NCBI GenBank assembly: GCA_910587955.1
Contig: CAJUNN010000034.1
Coordinates: 1-32,876, forward strand
Direction: 5' to 3'
Source of the DNA: an uncultured Lachnospiraceae bacterium
GTDB taxonomy: Bacteria > Bacillota > Clostridia > Lachnospirales > Lachnospiraceae
Length of the DNA: 32,876 bases
The notes beneath the pieces are model-generated. The model ran no database searches. It saw nothing but the letters and a program-made list of their open reading frames with translations, and was not told where the DNA came from. Shown in pieces: positions 13,701 through 21,263 of this stretch. The translations under genes and the position numbers were made by a program. Position 1 is the first letter of the stretch. Each line of letters opens with the position of its first letter.

Positions 13701-15524
13701 TTGTCTCTCTTTTTCCTGCGCTTATTTCTGGGCAGCCTTATTCTCTGTCCGGCCGTCGGCATCCTCCTTCTCTCCCGGCATCTTTTCCGAAATCTTATGT
13801 CTCCCCGGATACGGTACCGGCTGTGGTTTCTGCTTCTGGCCCTTCTGCCCCTCCCGGTGCTGCCCCTTGGGCTGGCCAGACGGCTGCAGCTCTTTTCCCT
13901 CAGAGGTTTATTAGAAATTTCTCCCTCTTATGGGGAAATCCTGCATCCGGGACCAGCCATTTCAGACCCTTTCTTTCCTTCCTCCCATTGGAAGAACGAT
14001 TTTTTCCTTCCCTCCGGCGAAGCTTCCCTTTCCCCTTTGCTGCTTTTTGCAGGAATTTTATGGCTGTCCGGCGTGTGCTTCCTGGCCTTTTGCATGGTCC
14101 GAACAGCCCTGCGCCTCCGGGCCGTAAAGCATTCTGCGCTGCCTCTGAAAAACCGGGAAATCCGGGAAATCTACGAAAACTGCCTGGCCCAAGCCGGAAT
14201 CAAGAAACGGATTCCCCTCTATACCACGGCTTTTCTGAAATCCCCCATATTTACGGGTATCCTGCGCCCCCGCATCTACCTGCCCCTCTTTGTGGTTTCC
14301 GCATATTCCCAAAAAGAGACCGGCACAGGCACGTCCGCACCTGCCCGGGAACTGCGCTGCATTCTGCTTCATGAACTGCAGCATTACCGGCAGAAAGATG
14401 CCTTTGCCTGTCTCCTTATGAACCTGGCCGGGCTTTTCTACTGGTTTCATCCCCTGGTGCGCTTTGCCTTAAAAGAAATGGCCTCTGACCGGGAACTGTC
14501 CTGCGACGCCGGAGTCCTGGACCTTCTGGACGAGACGGAATATGAGGCCTACGGACATACCCTCCTGCGATTCGCGGAACAGGCTTCCCGGAATCTTCTT
14601 CCCTTTTCGCCTGGTATCAGCGGCAGCTTCCGGCAGATTCGAAGGCGCATCCTGCTCATCGGCTCCTACCGGAAGCCATCCGGGCGCAGAGTCCTCCAAA
14701 GCCTTGGGATTTTCTGTCTGACCAGCCTGCTCCTTCTCCCCTTTGTCCCCGCTCTCCCGGCCTATGCCCTGGACGGCAATTTCTATCCCTGGAATTTCAG
14801 CAAAGAATCCATTGTCTCCCTGGATCTGGCCTCTTACTTTGAAGGCTGCAAGGGCAGCTTCGTCCTCTACGATTCCGCAGCGGATAGCTGGCAGATCTAC
14901 AACCAAACGCAGGCCCAGACCAGGGTTTCGCCAAACTCCACTTACAAAATCTACGATGCCCTCCTGGGTCTGGAGAAAGGCGTCATCACCCCGGAGCATT
15001 CCCTCCTGCCCTGGGACGGTTCCCTCTATCCCTTCTCTTCCTGGAACCGGGATCAGAATCTGGCCTCCGCCATGGAATCTTCCGTCAACTGGTATTTCCA
15101 ATCCATTGACCGGGCCCTTGGAAAGGACACCATCCGGCAGTATTTCCGGGAAATCGGCTATGGAAACGGAAATGTATCCGGCTCCCTGTCTTCCTACTGG
15201 AGGGAAGATTCCCTGAAAATCTCGCCGGTGGAACAAGTACTGCTCCTCCGCAGGCTCTGGGAGGACGGCCTTGGCTTTGACCCGGAACACGTCCGGTTCC
15301 TGAAGGATGCCCTGGTCCTGGAAAGCTTCCGGGACGGAACCCTCTACGGAAAGACAGGAACCGGACAGACGGAAAATCAGACATACAGCGGCTGGTTCGT
15401 GGGCTGTCTGGAGCGCCCGGAGGGAACGTGTTTCTTCGCCCTCTACCTGCAGGGAGACTCCAAAGCTTCGGGAAGCCGGGCGGCGCAGACGGTGCTGGAG
15501 CTTCTTTCCTACGGCTCCCCGTAG
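13701..15524 (+). CDS. blaR1: BlaR1/MecR1-type beta-lactam sensor protease
   Basis: This 607-residue protein starts at TTG 13701, seven bases after GGGAGGCGG. It has an M56 metalloprotease domain with membrane spans at about 5-25, 38-58, 112-133 and 332-350, and the zinc motif HELQH (224-228) followed by ASDRELSCD. The outer penicillin-binding sensor domain (about 385-600) has SxxK as S413-T-Y-K416, SxN as S461-V-N463, and K551-T-G. Beta-lactam acylation of S413 would activate the protease and relieve BlaI repression. It is translationally close to blaI. Its 3' end overlaps the convergent lipoprotein gene by 16 bases. Confidence 0.96.
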   Translation: MSLFFLRLFLGSLILCPAVGILLLSRHLFRNLMSPRIRYRLWFLLLALLPLPVLPLGLARRLQLFSLRGLLEISPSYGEILHPGPAISDPFFPSSHWKNDFFLPSGEASLSPLLLFAGILWLSGVCFLAFCMVRTALRLRAVKHSALPLKNREIREIYENCLAQAGIKKRIPLYTTAFLKSPIFTGILRPRIYLPLFVVSAYSQKETGTGTSAPARELRCILLHELQHYRQKDAFACLLMNLAGLFYWFHPLVRFALKEMASDRELSCDAGVLDLLDETEYEAYGHTLLRFAEQASRNLLPFSPGISGSFRQIRRRILLIGSYRKPSGRRVLQSLGIFCLTSLLLLPFVPALPAYALDGNFYPWNFSKESIVSLDLASYFEGCKGSFVLYDSAADSWQIYNQTQAQTRVSPNSTYKIYDALLGLEKGVITPEHSLLPWDGSLYPFSSWNRDQNLASAMESSVNWYFQSIDRALGKDTIRQYFREIGYGNGNVSGSLSSYWREDSLKISPVEQVLLLRRLWEDGLGFDPEHVRFLKDALVLESFRDGTLYGKTGTGQTENQTYSGWFVGCLERPEGTCFFALYLQGDSKASGSRAAQTVLELLSYGSP

Positions 15525-16633
15525 ATTTCCTCCCACTCCTCCTCCGTCAGCCGTGCCTTGTACCAGGAAGGATCCGCCGGCTCCTCCCTAGACAGCACCC
15601 GGTTGGACACATATTGAAAGCCGCCGTTGTCCAAGGGCCGCACCACCGTCTCATGGGTAAAGGCGGCTGCTTTATGCTCCCCGGGATCCACGGCCCGAAC
15701 GGTAAGCGTAATGGTTCCGTCCTTATTTTCCCGGCCGGCCGTGACCTCCGGGAAAAGATCGGTCTGGTGGCAGTCGTACAATCCCCGGGGGCGGTACTCA
15801 TAGGTAGGATTCTCCGGAAAATACCCGGCCTTCTCCCGCAGGGTTTCTCTGTCAATGGAAAGGTGCGATTGAATGACGGCCTCAAACTCCTCCGCCGGAA
15901 TCCGGTAAACAGCCCCCACATTGCAGTTTTCGTCTGCCGGATAGGGGAAAGGCCTCTGATACACCAAGGGATACCAGGCATCAAAGAGATCGGAAAAGTC
16001 AATTTTTCCGTAATCCTCCTCGTCCCAATCCTCCAAAAACAGGTTATTTTTCCCATAGCCGGTAGGCCTAAGATACCTCCGGCTCCACTCCAGGCACTCT
16101 TTCTCAAGAGGTTCCACCCTAAGAGCCGTACACCCGGAAGGCCCGTCATAGCCGGACATAGAAGCGGGTCCGAAAAAGAGATACCCGTCCGTATATTCCC
16201 AAAAGCCGGCTTCGTATTCCACCCGGCTCTGCTCCTTAAAGCCTCCTCCTTTTGCCTGCCCTTCCCGGGTAAAATAGCACTCCTTGACCTCTGCCTTTTT
16301 GCCCCGGGTCCGGCACTCGTATTTGGTAAATGCCTCCCTGCCGGAAACCGTATCTTTCGAAAGCACGGCCAGGGTCATCCCCGCCGCCTCCCCCGCTTCC
16401 ATCTTCCGGCAAAATTCCTCCACTTGAGCCGCTCCCGCAAGATTTCCCAGGTTTTCCCCGTCCGCCGTCACATATCCCCGGTTTCCCCAAAGAAGCCCAA
16501 ATTCCGGCCCGGTCTCTCCCCGGCATCCCCACAGCCCGGCCAGGCAAAAAGCCGCCAGGAAACCCAGCTTTCTAGGAAGCCGGAACTTTTGCAAACCATT
16601 TATCCAAAACTTCCTTATCTCTTTCCAGAACAT
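15509..16633 (-). CDS. Uncharacterised lipoprotein in the PBP operon
   Basis: This 374-residue protein has an N-terminal basic/hydrophobic signal (RKLGFLAAFCLAGLWGC) with a lipobox-like Cys at residue 37; Trp at -2 is unusual. The rest is soluble and rich in Tyr, Glu and Gly (YLFFGPASMSGYDGPSGCTA; IPAEEFEAVIQSHLSIDRET). I do not recognise the family firmly. The start ATG 16633 follows GGAGG by eight bases, and the gene overlaps the PBP 3' end by 62 bases, so the two are co-transcribed and presumably both under BlaI. It may assist or protect the PBP at the membrane; that is inference from context. Confidence 0.8.
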   Translation of the reverse strand: MFWKEIRKFWINGLQKFRLPRKLGFLAAFCLAGLWGCRGETGPEFGLLWGNRGYVTADGENLGNLAGAAQVEEFCRKMEAGEAAGMTLAVLSKDTVSGREAFTKYECRTRGKKAEVKECYFTREGQAKGGGFKEQSRVEYEAGFWEYTDGYLFFGPASMSGYDGPSGCTALRVEPLEKECLEWSRRYLRPTGYGKNNLFLEDWDEEDYGKIDFSDLFDAWYPLVYQRPFPYPADENCNVGAVYRIPAEEFEAVIQSHLSIDRETLREKAGYFPENPTYEYRPRGLYDCHQTDLFPEVTAGRENKDGTITLTVRAVDPGEHKAAAFTHETVVRPLDNGGFQYVSNRVLSREEPADPSWYKARLTEEEWEEIYGEP

Positions 16634-18728
16634 AGCCGCTTCCTCCTCTCTCCTTTACATCCTCCACCATACTCACCAGCAGAACCGGCCGTTCAGCCGT
16701 CTTCTCCGTCGTGAAAACGGCAAACCAGCCAAGCTCCGTACCGTCTGTATCATTCTGGGACGCCTTAATCTCCGCCGTCCCGGTCTTTCCGGCCAGCACT
16801 GCATCCTCCCGGCGGGCCCTATAGCCGGTTCCCCTGGGATCATTTACTACCTGCTTCATGCCTTCCAGCACCTGCACAGCCGTTTCCGGTGAGAATGCTC
16901 GTCCAATCCAGATCTCCCTCTCCCCGTCCGGCTCAAGAATGAGACGGGGACGCAGCACATTCCCCTCGTTGCAGAAAGCCGTATACAGGCAGGCCATATG
17001 CAGGGGATTGACCAAAATCTCTCCCTGTCCGTAGCCGCTGTCCGCCAGCTGGATTTCTGTCCCGATCTCCTCGCCGTTGGCATACTGGGACGGCGTCATA
17101 GAGATTTCAAAAGGCAGTTTCTCTCCAAATCCGAGATTTTCCAGTTCTTCTTCCAGTCTTCCGGCTCCAATCCGAAGGGCTGCTTTGGCAAAATAAATGT
17201 TATCGGAATACATCAGGGCATTTTCCAAAACCACCGGCTCATAAGCATGAAGGGTCGTCACATGGTACGCACCCCAGGAAGTATCCTTCTGCCAGCTTAA
17301 TCCCTCATTTCCGTAGTCTTCCCCCGGGTCAATGGCTCCGGTTTCCAGTCCCACAGCCGCAAGCACGGGTTTCCAAGTGGAGCCGGGGCAAAAACTCTGC
17401 CGGAACCGGTTCAAAAGAGGCCTGCGTCCGTCCTCATTGAGAGCCGCCCAGGTTTCCTTAGACATGCCGAAGATAAAATCGTTGGTATCGTAGGAAGGCG
17501 TACTCACCAGAGCAAGCACCTCTCCCGTACAGGGATTGAGTGCTGCGGAACAGCCTGCATCCTCCCGGAATACCTGATAAAGAGCCTCCTGCAGTCCGGC
17601 ATCAATGGTCAGACGTACCGTCTGCCCGTCTTCCACCGGACGGTTTGCCAGCTCTGCTTTCTCCTCTCCGGCCGCATCGATAATAGAAATCCGGCAGCCC
17701 TTCCGCCCCCGCAGCTTCTCTTCATAGAGACCCTCCAGACCGCTCCTCCCAATCACACTGTCCGCCGTATAGCCCTCCTCCGCATGTTCTTCCAGATCCT
17801 CTGCCGTAACATTCTGCACATAGCCCACCAGATGGGCCGCCGCCTCTCCCAGAGGATAGGTCCGCACCGTTATTTCCATCCGGCGGACCCCCGGTATCTC
17901 CAAAAGGCGGTCCTGCCGCTCCTTCTCCCGGAGCAGTTCCTCTCCCGGATCCGGGGACATCAGGAGAACTTCCTCCACCCTGGGCAGGGTCTTTACCGGA
18001 ACGAAGTAATCCTCACGCACCCATTTGGCTTCCAGCTTCTTCTCTATTTCCTCCGGATCCATGCAGAGAAGTCCGGCAATCGTTTCCACCGCCTCCGCCC
18101 GGCTCTCTGCGTCCTCTCCCAGTTCCCCGGGCACAATCCCGAAGGAGGCGGCAGCCCCCGGACCTGCCAGCATGCGGCCGTTCCGATCCAGGATTTCCCC
18201 CCGGACGGCCTGGGTCTCCTGCACCCGGACCTTATCCTCCGGCCCCAATTCGGGGAAGATAAGGGAATCCTTCCAGGCCAGAAGCCAGCCCTCCTCCCCC
18301 TTTACAAATTCCGCCTGGTTTTCAAAGCTCACGGTCCCCGCTGCCGTATCAAACTTCATCCGGTAACGCACCCGGCTTTCTTCCGGATCCCAGTAAAGGA
18401 TCTCCGTCTCCATGTCCCGTATCTCAATTCCCTCATAAATGGCTGCGTTGCGCTTCTGAAAAGCCTCCCTGGAAATTCCGCCGGAGGCTTCCGGATCCAG
18501 CATGTCATACATCCGGCCGTATTCCCCTGCCGGAATACAGGCCATGTATTCCTCCAGAAGCCCGCACGGCTCCTTCACCTGTTCCCGTTTTCCCGGATCT
18601 GCTTTCCCGGGCAGCAGCGCGTACAAAAGCGCCCCGGCCAGACAGAAGCCTGCCAAAAGCAAGATAAATCCCCGCCGCAGAAAGCGGCTGTTTTTTCTCC
18701 TTCGCTTGTGTCTTCTTTTCGTCCTCAT
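16572..18728 (-). CDS. MecA-like class B penicillin-binding protein
   Basis: This 718-residue protein has a short cytoplasmic tail and one membrane anchor (about 19-40). A MecA-N/NTF2-like domain (about 50-160: LLEEYMACIPAGEYGRMYDM) is followed by the PBP dimerisation domain (about 170-345: VRGEILDRNGRMLAGPG). The transpeptidase domain has S450-T-W-K453, S508-D-N510 and K648-T-G-T. The NTF2-like domain marks the MecA/PBP2a/PBP3 group of low-affinity transpeptidases. The start follows GGAGGG. The promoter contains a BlaI-type dyad. It may therefore be an inducible beta-lactam-tolerant transpeptidase; low affinity itself is not visible in the sequence. Confidence 0.93.
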   Translation of the reverse strand: MRTKRRHKRRRKNSRFLRRGFILLLAGFCLAGALLYALLPGKADPGKREQVKEPCGLLEEYMACIPAGEYGRMYDMLDPEASGGISREAFQKRNAAIYEGIEIRDMETEILYWDPEESRVRYRMKFDTAAGTVSFENQAEFVKGEEGWLLAWKDSLIFPELGPEDKVRVQETQAVRGEILDRNGRMLAGPGAAASFGIVPGELGEDAESRAEAVETIAGLLCMDPEEIEKKLEAKWVREDYFVPVKTLPRVEEVLLMSPDPGEELLREKERQDRLLEIPGVRRMEITVRTYPLGEAAAHLVGYVQNVTAEDLEEHAEEGYTADSVIGRSGLEGLYEEKLRGRKGCRISIIDAAGEEKAELANRPVEDGQTVRLTIDAGLQEALYQVFREDAGCSAALNPCTGEVLALVSTPSYDTNDFIFGMSKETWAALNEDGRRPLLNRFRQSFCPGSTWKPVLAAVGLETGAIDPGEDYGNEGLSWQKDTSWGAYHVTTLHAYEPVVLENALMYSDNIYFAKAALRIGAGRLEEELENLGFGEKLPFEISMTPSQYANGEEIGTEIQLADSGYGQGEILVNPLHMACLYTAFCNEGNVLRPRLILEPDGEREIWIGRAFSPETAVQVLEGMKQVVNDPRGTGYRARREDAVLAGKTGTAEIKASQNDTDGTELGWFAVFTTEKTAERPVLLVSMVEDVKERGGSGYVLERDKEVLDKWFAKVPAS

Positions 18729-18746
18729 AGTATCCCTCCGGTTTAA

Positions 18747-18775
18747 ATATTACACTTGTAGGATTTAAAAGTCAA
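18747..18775 (-). promoter_or_regulatory. PBP promoter with BlaI-type operator
   Basis: On minus: -35 TTGACT (18770-18775), 17-base spacer, -10 TAATAT (18747-18752). The dyad TACA-N2-TGTA (18751-18760, TACACTTGTA on plus) lies in the spacer and touches the -10, so bound repressor would block polymerase. It has the same core as the blaI operator. Confidence 0.78.
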
Positions 18776-18807
18776 GAGGACAAGTTATTATGGCTAATTT
18801 TTTTAAG

Positions 18808-18835
18808 TTGTGATAAACTGTAGTAAGAGTAAATA
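18808..18835 (+). promoter_or_regulatory. Possible promoter of the toxin-antitoxin pair
   Basis: -35 TTGTGA (18808-18813), 16-base spacer, -10 TAAATA (18830-18835) in an AT-rich leader. The match is weak; other pairs are possible. Confidence 0.35.
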
Positions 18836-18874
18836 ACATTCATATGAAACAAAAATAATTAGGGAGAAATGATT

Positions 18875-19129
18875 ATGTACCAGATAGCATTCAGCATACC
18901 GGACGAGGTTCTTTTTGATACAAAAATGAGTCATGAGCAGGCAGAACAGTTTGCAAGGAGAGCTGTAGCACTTGGATATTATACCCAAAGCGGCATATCC
19001 ATCGGATACTGTGCTCAAATTGCAGGGATGACTGAAGAAGAGTTTATAAAATACTTAGGACAAAATCACATATCCATTTTCCAATTTGACAATAAAGAAG
19101 AATTTCTGGAGGAATTGGCGCATGCGTAA
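18875..19129 (+). CDS. UPF0175-family antitoxin
   Basis: This 84-residue protein (start ATG 18875, eight bases after GGGAG; ATG 18869 is too close to the site) has the UPF0175 pattern. An N-terminal strand (IAFSIPDEVL) is followed by helices with RRAVALGYYTQSGISIGYCA, then QIAGMTEEEFIKYLGQNHI. This resembles a small DNA-binding antitoxin with an HTH-like core. It overlaps the downstream DUF3368 toxin by 8 bases, the usual order for such pairs. Its AT-rich composition differs from both neighbours, which suggests transfer. Confidence 0.85.
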   Translation: MYQIAFSIPDEVLFDTKMSHEQAEQFARRAVALGYYTQSGISIGYCAQIAGMTEEEFIKYLGQNHISIFQFDNKEEFLEELAHA

Positions 19130-19604
19130 AGTAATTGTTAATTCTACTCCTTTAATTATACTTTGCGGGATTGGAAAACTGCATATTTTAAAAGAAATGT
19201 ATCAAGAAATTTACATTCCCCCTGCCGTATTCCAGGAAGTGACGGCAAAAGAGGATTCGGCCTGCCAGCAGATTCGCTCTGCCGAAGACTGGATTCATAT
19301 AGAAGAGATAAAAGATCTGAGCGAAAAGAAAATGTATAAGGCTAAGCTGCACGATGGAGAAGTAGAAGTAATGATTCTCGCCCAAGAAAAGAAAGCAGAT
19401 TTAATCCTTTTAGATGACAGCGCTGCAAAAAAGACCGCAAAATATCTCGGACTCACAGTCACAGGAACATTGGGAGTTCTGATAAAAGCGAAGCAGCAAG
19501 GTATCATACAAGAAATCCGGCCGCTATTGTCGGAGATGCGGCTAAATGGTTTTTATATTAACAGTGTTGTAGAACGCATGGTATTAGATCTGGCAGAGGA
19601 ATAA
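19122..19604 (+). CDS. DUF3368 PIN-like toxin
   Basis: This 160-residue protein (start ATG 19122, eight bases after GGAGG) has MRKVIVNSTPLIILCGIGKL with the first acidic/polar PIN site (N-S/T instead of D-S/T). YIPPAVFQEV follows, then KLHDGEVEVMILAQEK with the conserved GE, and ADLILLDDSAAKKTAKYLGL with the DD pair, then VTGTLGVLI. DUF3368 proteins are PIN-fold relatives, presumed RNases, paired with UPF0175 antitoxins. The first Asp of the classic PIN quartet is Asn here, as in many DUF3368 members as far as I recall. RNase activity is inferred. Confidence 0.85.
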   Translation: MRKVIVNSTPLIILCGIGKLHILKEMYQEIYIPPAVFQEVTAKEDSACQQIRSAEDWIHIEEIKDLSEKKMYKAKLHDGEVEVMILAQEKKADLILLDDSAAKKTAKYLGLTVTGTLGVLIKAKQQGIIQEIRPLLSEMRLNGFYINSVVERMVLDLAEE

Positions 19605-19608
19605 ACCC

Positions 19609-19646
19609 TTACAAGCGACAGGACTTTTTCGCCCTGCCGCTTGTAA
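19609..19646. other. Long hairpin between the toxin and glnA genes
   Basis: TTACAAGCG-A-CAGG pairs with CCTG-C-CGCTTGTAA (13 pairs, one mismatch) around a loop containing TTTTT. It lies between two convergent genes. The U-run is in the loop and not after the stem, so it is not a standard intrinsic terminator, but it may still mark the 3' ends. Confidence 0.6.
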
Positions 19647-19694
19647 AAAAACGGATCCATGCAGCCTTGTGCCGCTGCCACCATTGCCTGTCCT

Positions 19695-21122
19695 CTATAG
19701 GTCAAAATACATCTGGAACTCCGCCGGATTAGGAATCTGCTCCAGCCTCTTAAGCTCTGCCCGCTTCCGGGCCACCCACACATCAATCAGACGCTTAGGG
19801 AAGACACCGCCCCTGGTCAGGTACTCATGGTCCTCCTCCAGGGCATCCAAAGCCTCTCCCAGAGATTTCGGCAGACCTTTGATCTTTTTCTGCTCCTCCT
19901 GGGAAAGAGTGTAAAGATTAAAATCGTAGGGCCCCCAGCCGTTTTCAGCCGGATCAATCTCGTGTTCAATGCCGTCCAAGCCGGCCATCAGGATAGCTGC
20001 ATAGGCGTAGTAGGGATTGGCCGTGGCGTCGGGATTGCGAAGCTCAAAGCGCTTCGTTTCCGGGGACTTGGCATAAGCCGGAATACGGATAACCGCACTC
20101 CGGTTGGAGGTGGCATAGCCGATGGTCACAGGCGCCTCATACCCCGGCACCAGACGCTTAAAAGAGTTGGTGGACGGATTGGTAAAAGCGCACAGGGAGG
20201 CGATATGTTTCAAAAGGCCGCCCATAAAATAGTGGGCCGTCCGGCTCAGGCCCGAGTAGCCGTTTTCATCGTAAAAAAGAGGTTTTCCGTCTTTCTCCAG
20301 CAGCATATGCACGTGCATCCCGCTGCCTGCCTCCCGGTAAACAGGCTTGGGCAGGAAGGTAGCTGTCTTGCCCTCCCGGGCCGCCATATTCTTGATAATG
20401 TACTTGATGATCATGGTGTTGTCTGCCATCTGAGGCATATCCGCCAACTCCACTTCAATCTCCATCTGCCCGGGACCGCCTACCTCGTGGTGATGATATT
20501 TTACCCGGATCCCCCAATCTTCCATCATCATGCACATGCGGCTGCGCAGATCGTAGCCCACATCCTGGGGAGCCGCTACATGATAGCCTCCCTGATAGGG
20601 AATCTCATAGCCGTTGTTGCCCGGTGTGCCCAGGTTGCAGTTCCACTCTGCCTGCTTCGTGTCGATCCAGTATCCGCTTCTCTGTGGAGTGACCTCAAAC
20701 CGGGCATTGTCAAAGAGATAAAATTCAAATTCCGGCCCGATGATCATCCGGTCTGCAATTCCCTTTTCCTTCATGTACTCCACCGCCCGCAGGCTCACGT
20801 TCTTGGGATACTGGTCAAAGGGCTTGTTCTCCCCCTTCCCAATGGTGCACACATTGCCGCACATGGTCAGCGTTGGAACTTCTGCGAAGGGATCCACATA
20901 AGCCGTTTCCGGATCCGGCAGAAACACCATATCACTCTTCTCAATCGCTGCATACCCGTAATTGGACCCGTCAAACCCGATTCCGTAGACGAAAATATTC
21001 TCGTCAAAACGCTCCAGCGGAATGGTAATGTGACGCCACCGCCCGTCAATATCCGTCATTTTAAAATCGATCATGCGGATCCCCTGCTCCTGGCACAGCT
21101 TTTTGATTTCCTCGCTCTTCAT
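19695..21122 (-). CDS. glnA: Glutamine synthetase type I
   Basis: This 475-residue enzyme makes glutamine from glutamate, ammonia and ATP. Signatures: EFEFYLFD and HHEVGGPGQMEIEVE (metal and glutamate site), AGSGMHVHMLLEKDGKPLFY, FKRLVPGYEAPVTIGYATSN, NRSAVIRIP (ATP/Arg loop) and NPDATANPYYAYAAILMAGL. The region matching the B. subtilis feedback loop (FVRIEESDM) reads YAAIEKSDM, with Ala59 where B. subtilis has Arg62. The region corresponding to the adenylylation loop reads NLYTLSQEEQ. Start ATG 21122 follows AAAGGAG. Single gene; no GlnR gene or regulator is adjacent. Confidence 0.96.
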   Translation of the reverse strand: MKSEEIKKLCQEQGIRMIDFKMTDIDGRWRHITIPLERFDENIFVYGIGFDGSNYGYAAIEKSDMVFLPDPETAYVDPFAEVPTLTMCGNVCTIGKGENKPFDQYPKNVSLRAVEYMKEKGIADRMIIGPEFEFYLFDNARFEVTPQRSGYWIDTKQAEWNCNLGTPGNNGYEIPYQGGYHVAAPQDVGYDLRSRMCMMMEDWGIRVKYHHHEVGGPGQMEIEVELADMPQMADNTMIIKYIIKNMAAREGKTATFLPKPVYREAGSGMHVHMLLEKDGKPLFYDENGYSGLSRTAHYFMGGLLKHIASLCAFTNPSTNSFKRLVPGYEAPVTIGYATSNRSAVIRIPAYAKSPETKRFELRNPDATANPYYAYAAILMAGLDGIEHEIDPAENGWGPYDFNLYTLSQEEQKKIKGLPKSLGEALDALEEDHEYLTRGGVFPKRLIDVWVARKRAELKRLEQIPNPAEFQMYFDL

Positions 21123-21204
21123 AAGTCTTCTCCTTTCCGCGGCGCCGGTTCTCTGCCTCCCCTGCTGGCAGCCCGGCGCTCCTTTCGTGCTTTTATAGTA
21201 TCAT

Positions 21205-21236
21205 AAAAACAGCCGGAGGTATATCACTCTCCGGCT
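21205..21236 (-). terminator. Terminator of the beta-galactosidase gene
   Basis: AGCCGGAG (21211-21218) pairs with CTCCGGCT (21229-21236); on minus it is followed by GTTTTTA. It is 28 bases after the lacZ stop and separates it from glnA. Confidence 0.85.
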
Positions 21237-21263
21237 ATTTTGACAAAATCAGCAAAAAAATTT

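Noticed and set aside
19609..19646. Standard rho-independent terminator
   Set aside because: The T-run is inside the loop and both flanks lack U-tracts in the right place; listed only as a hairpin.
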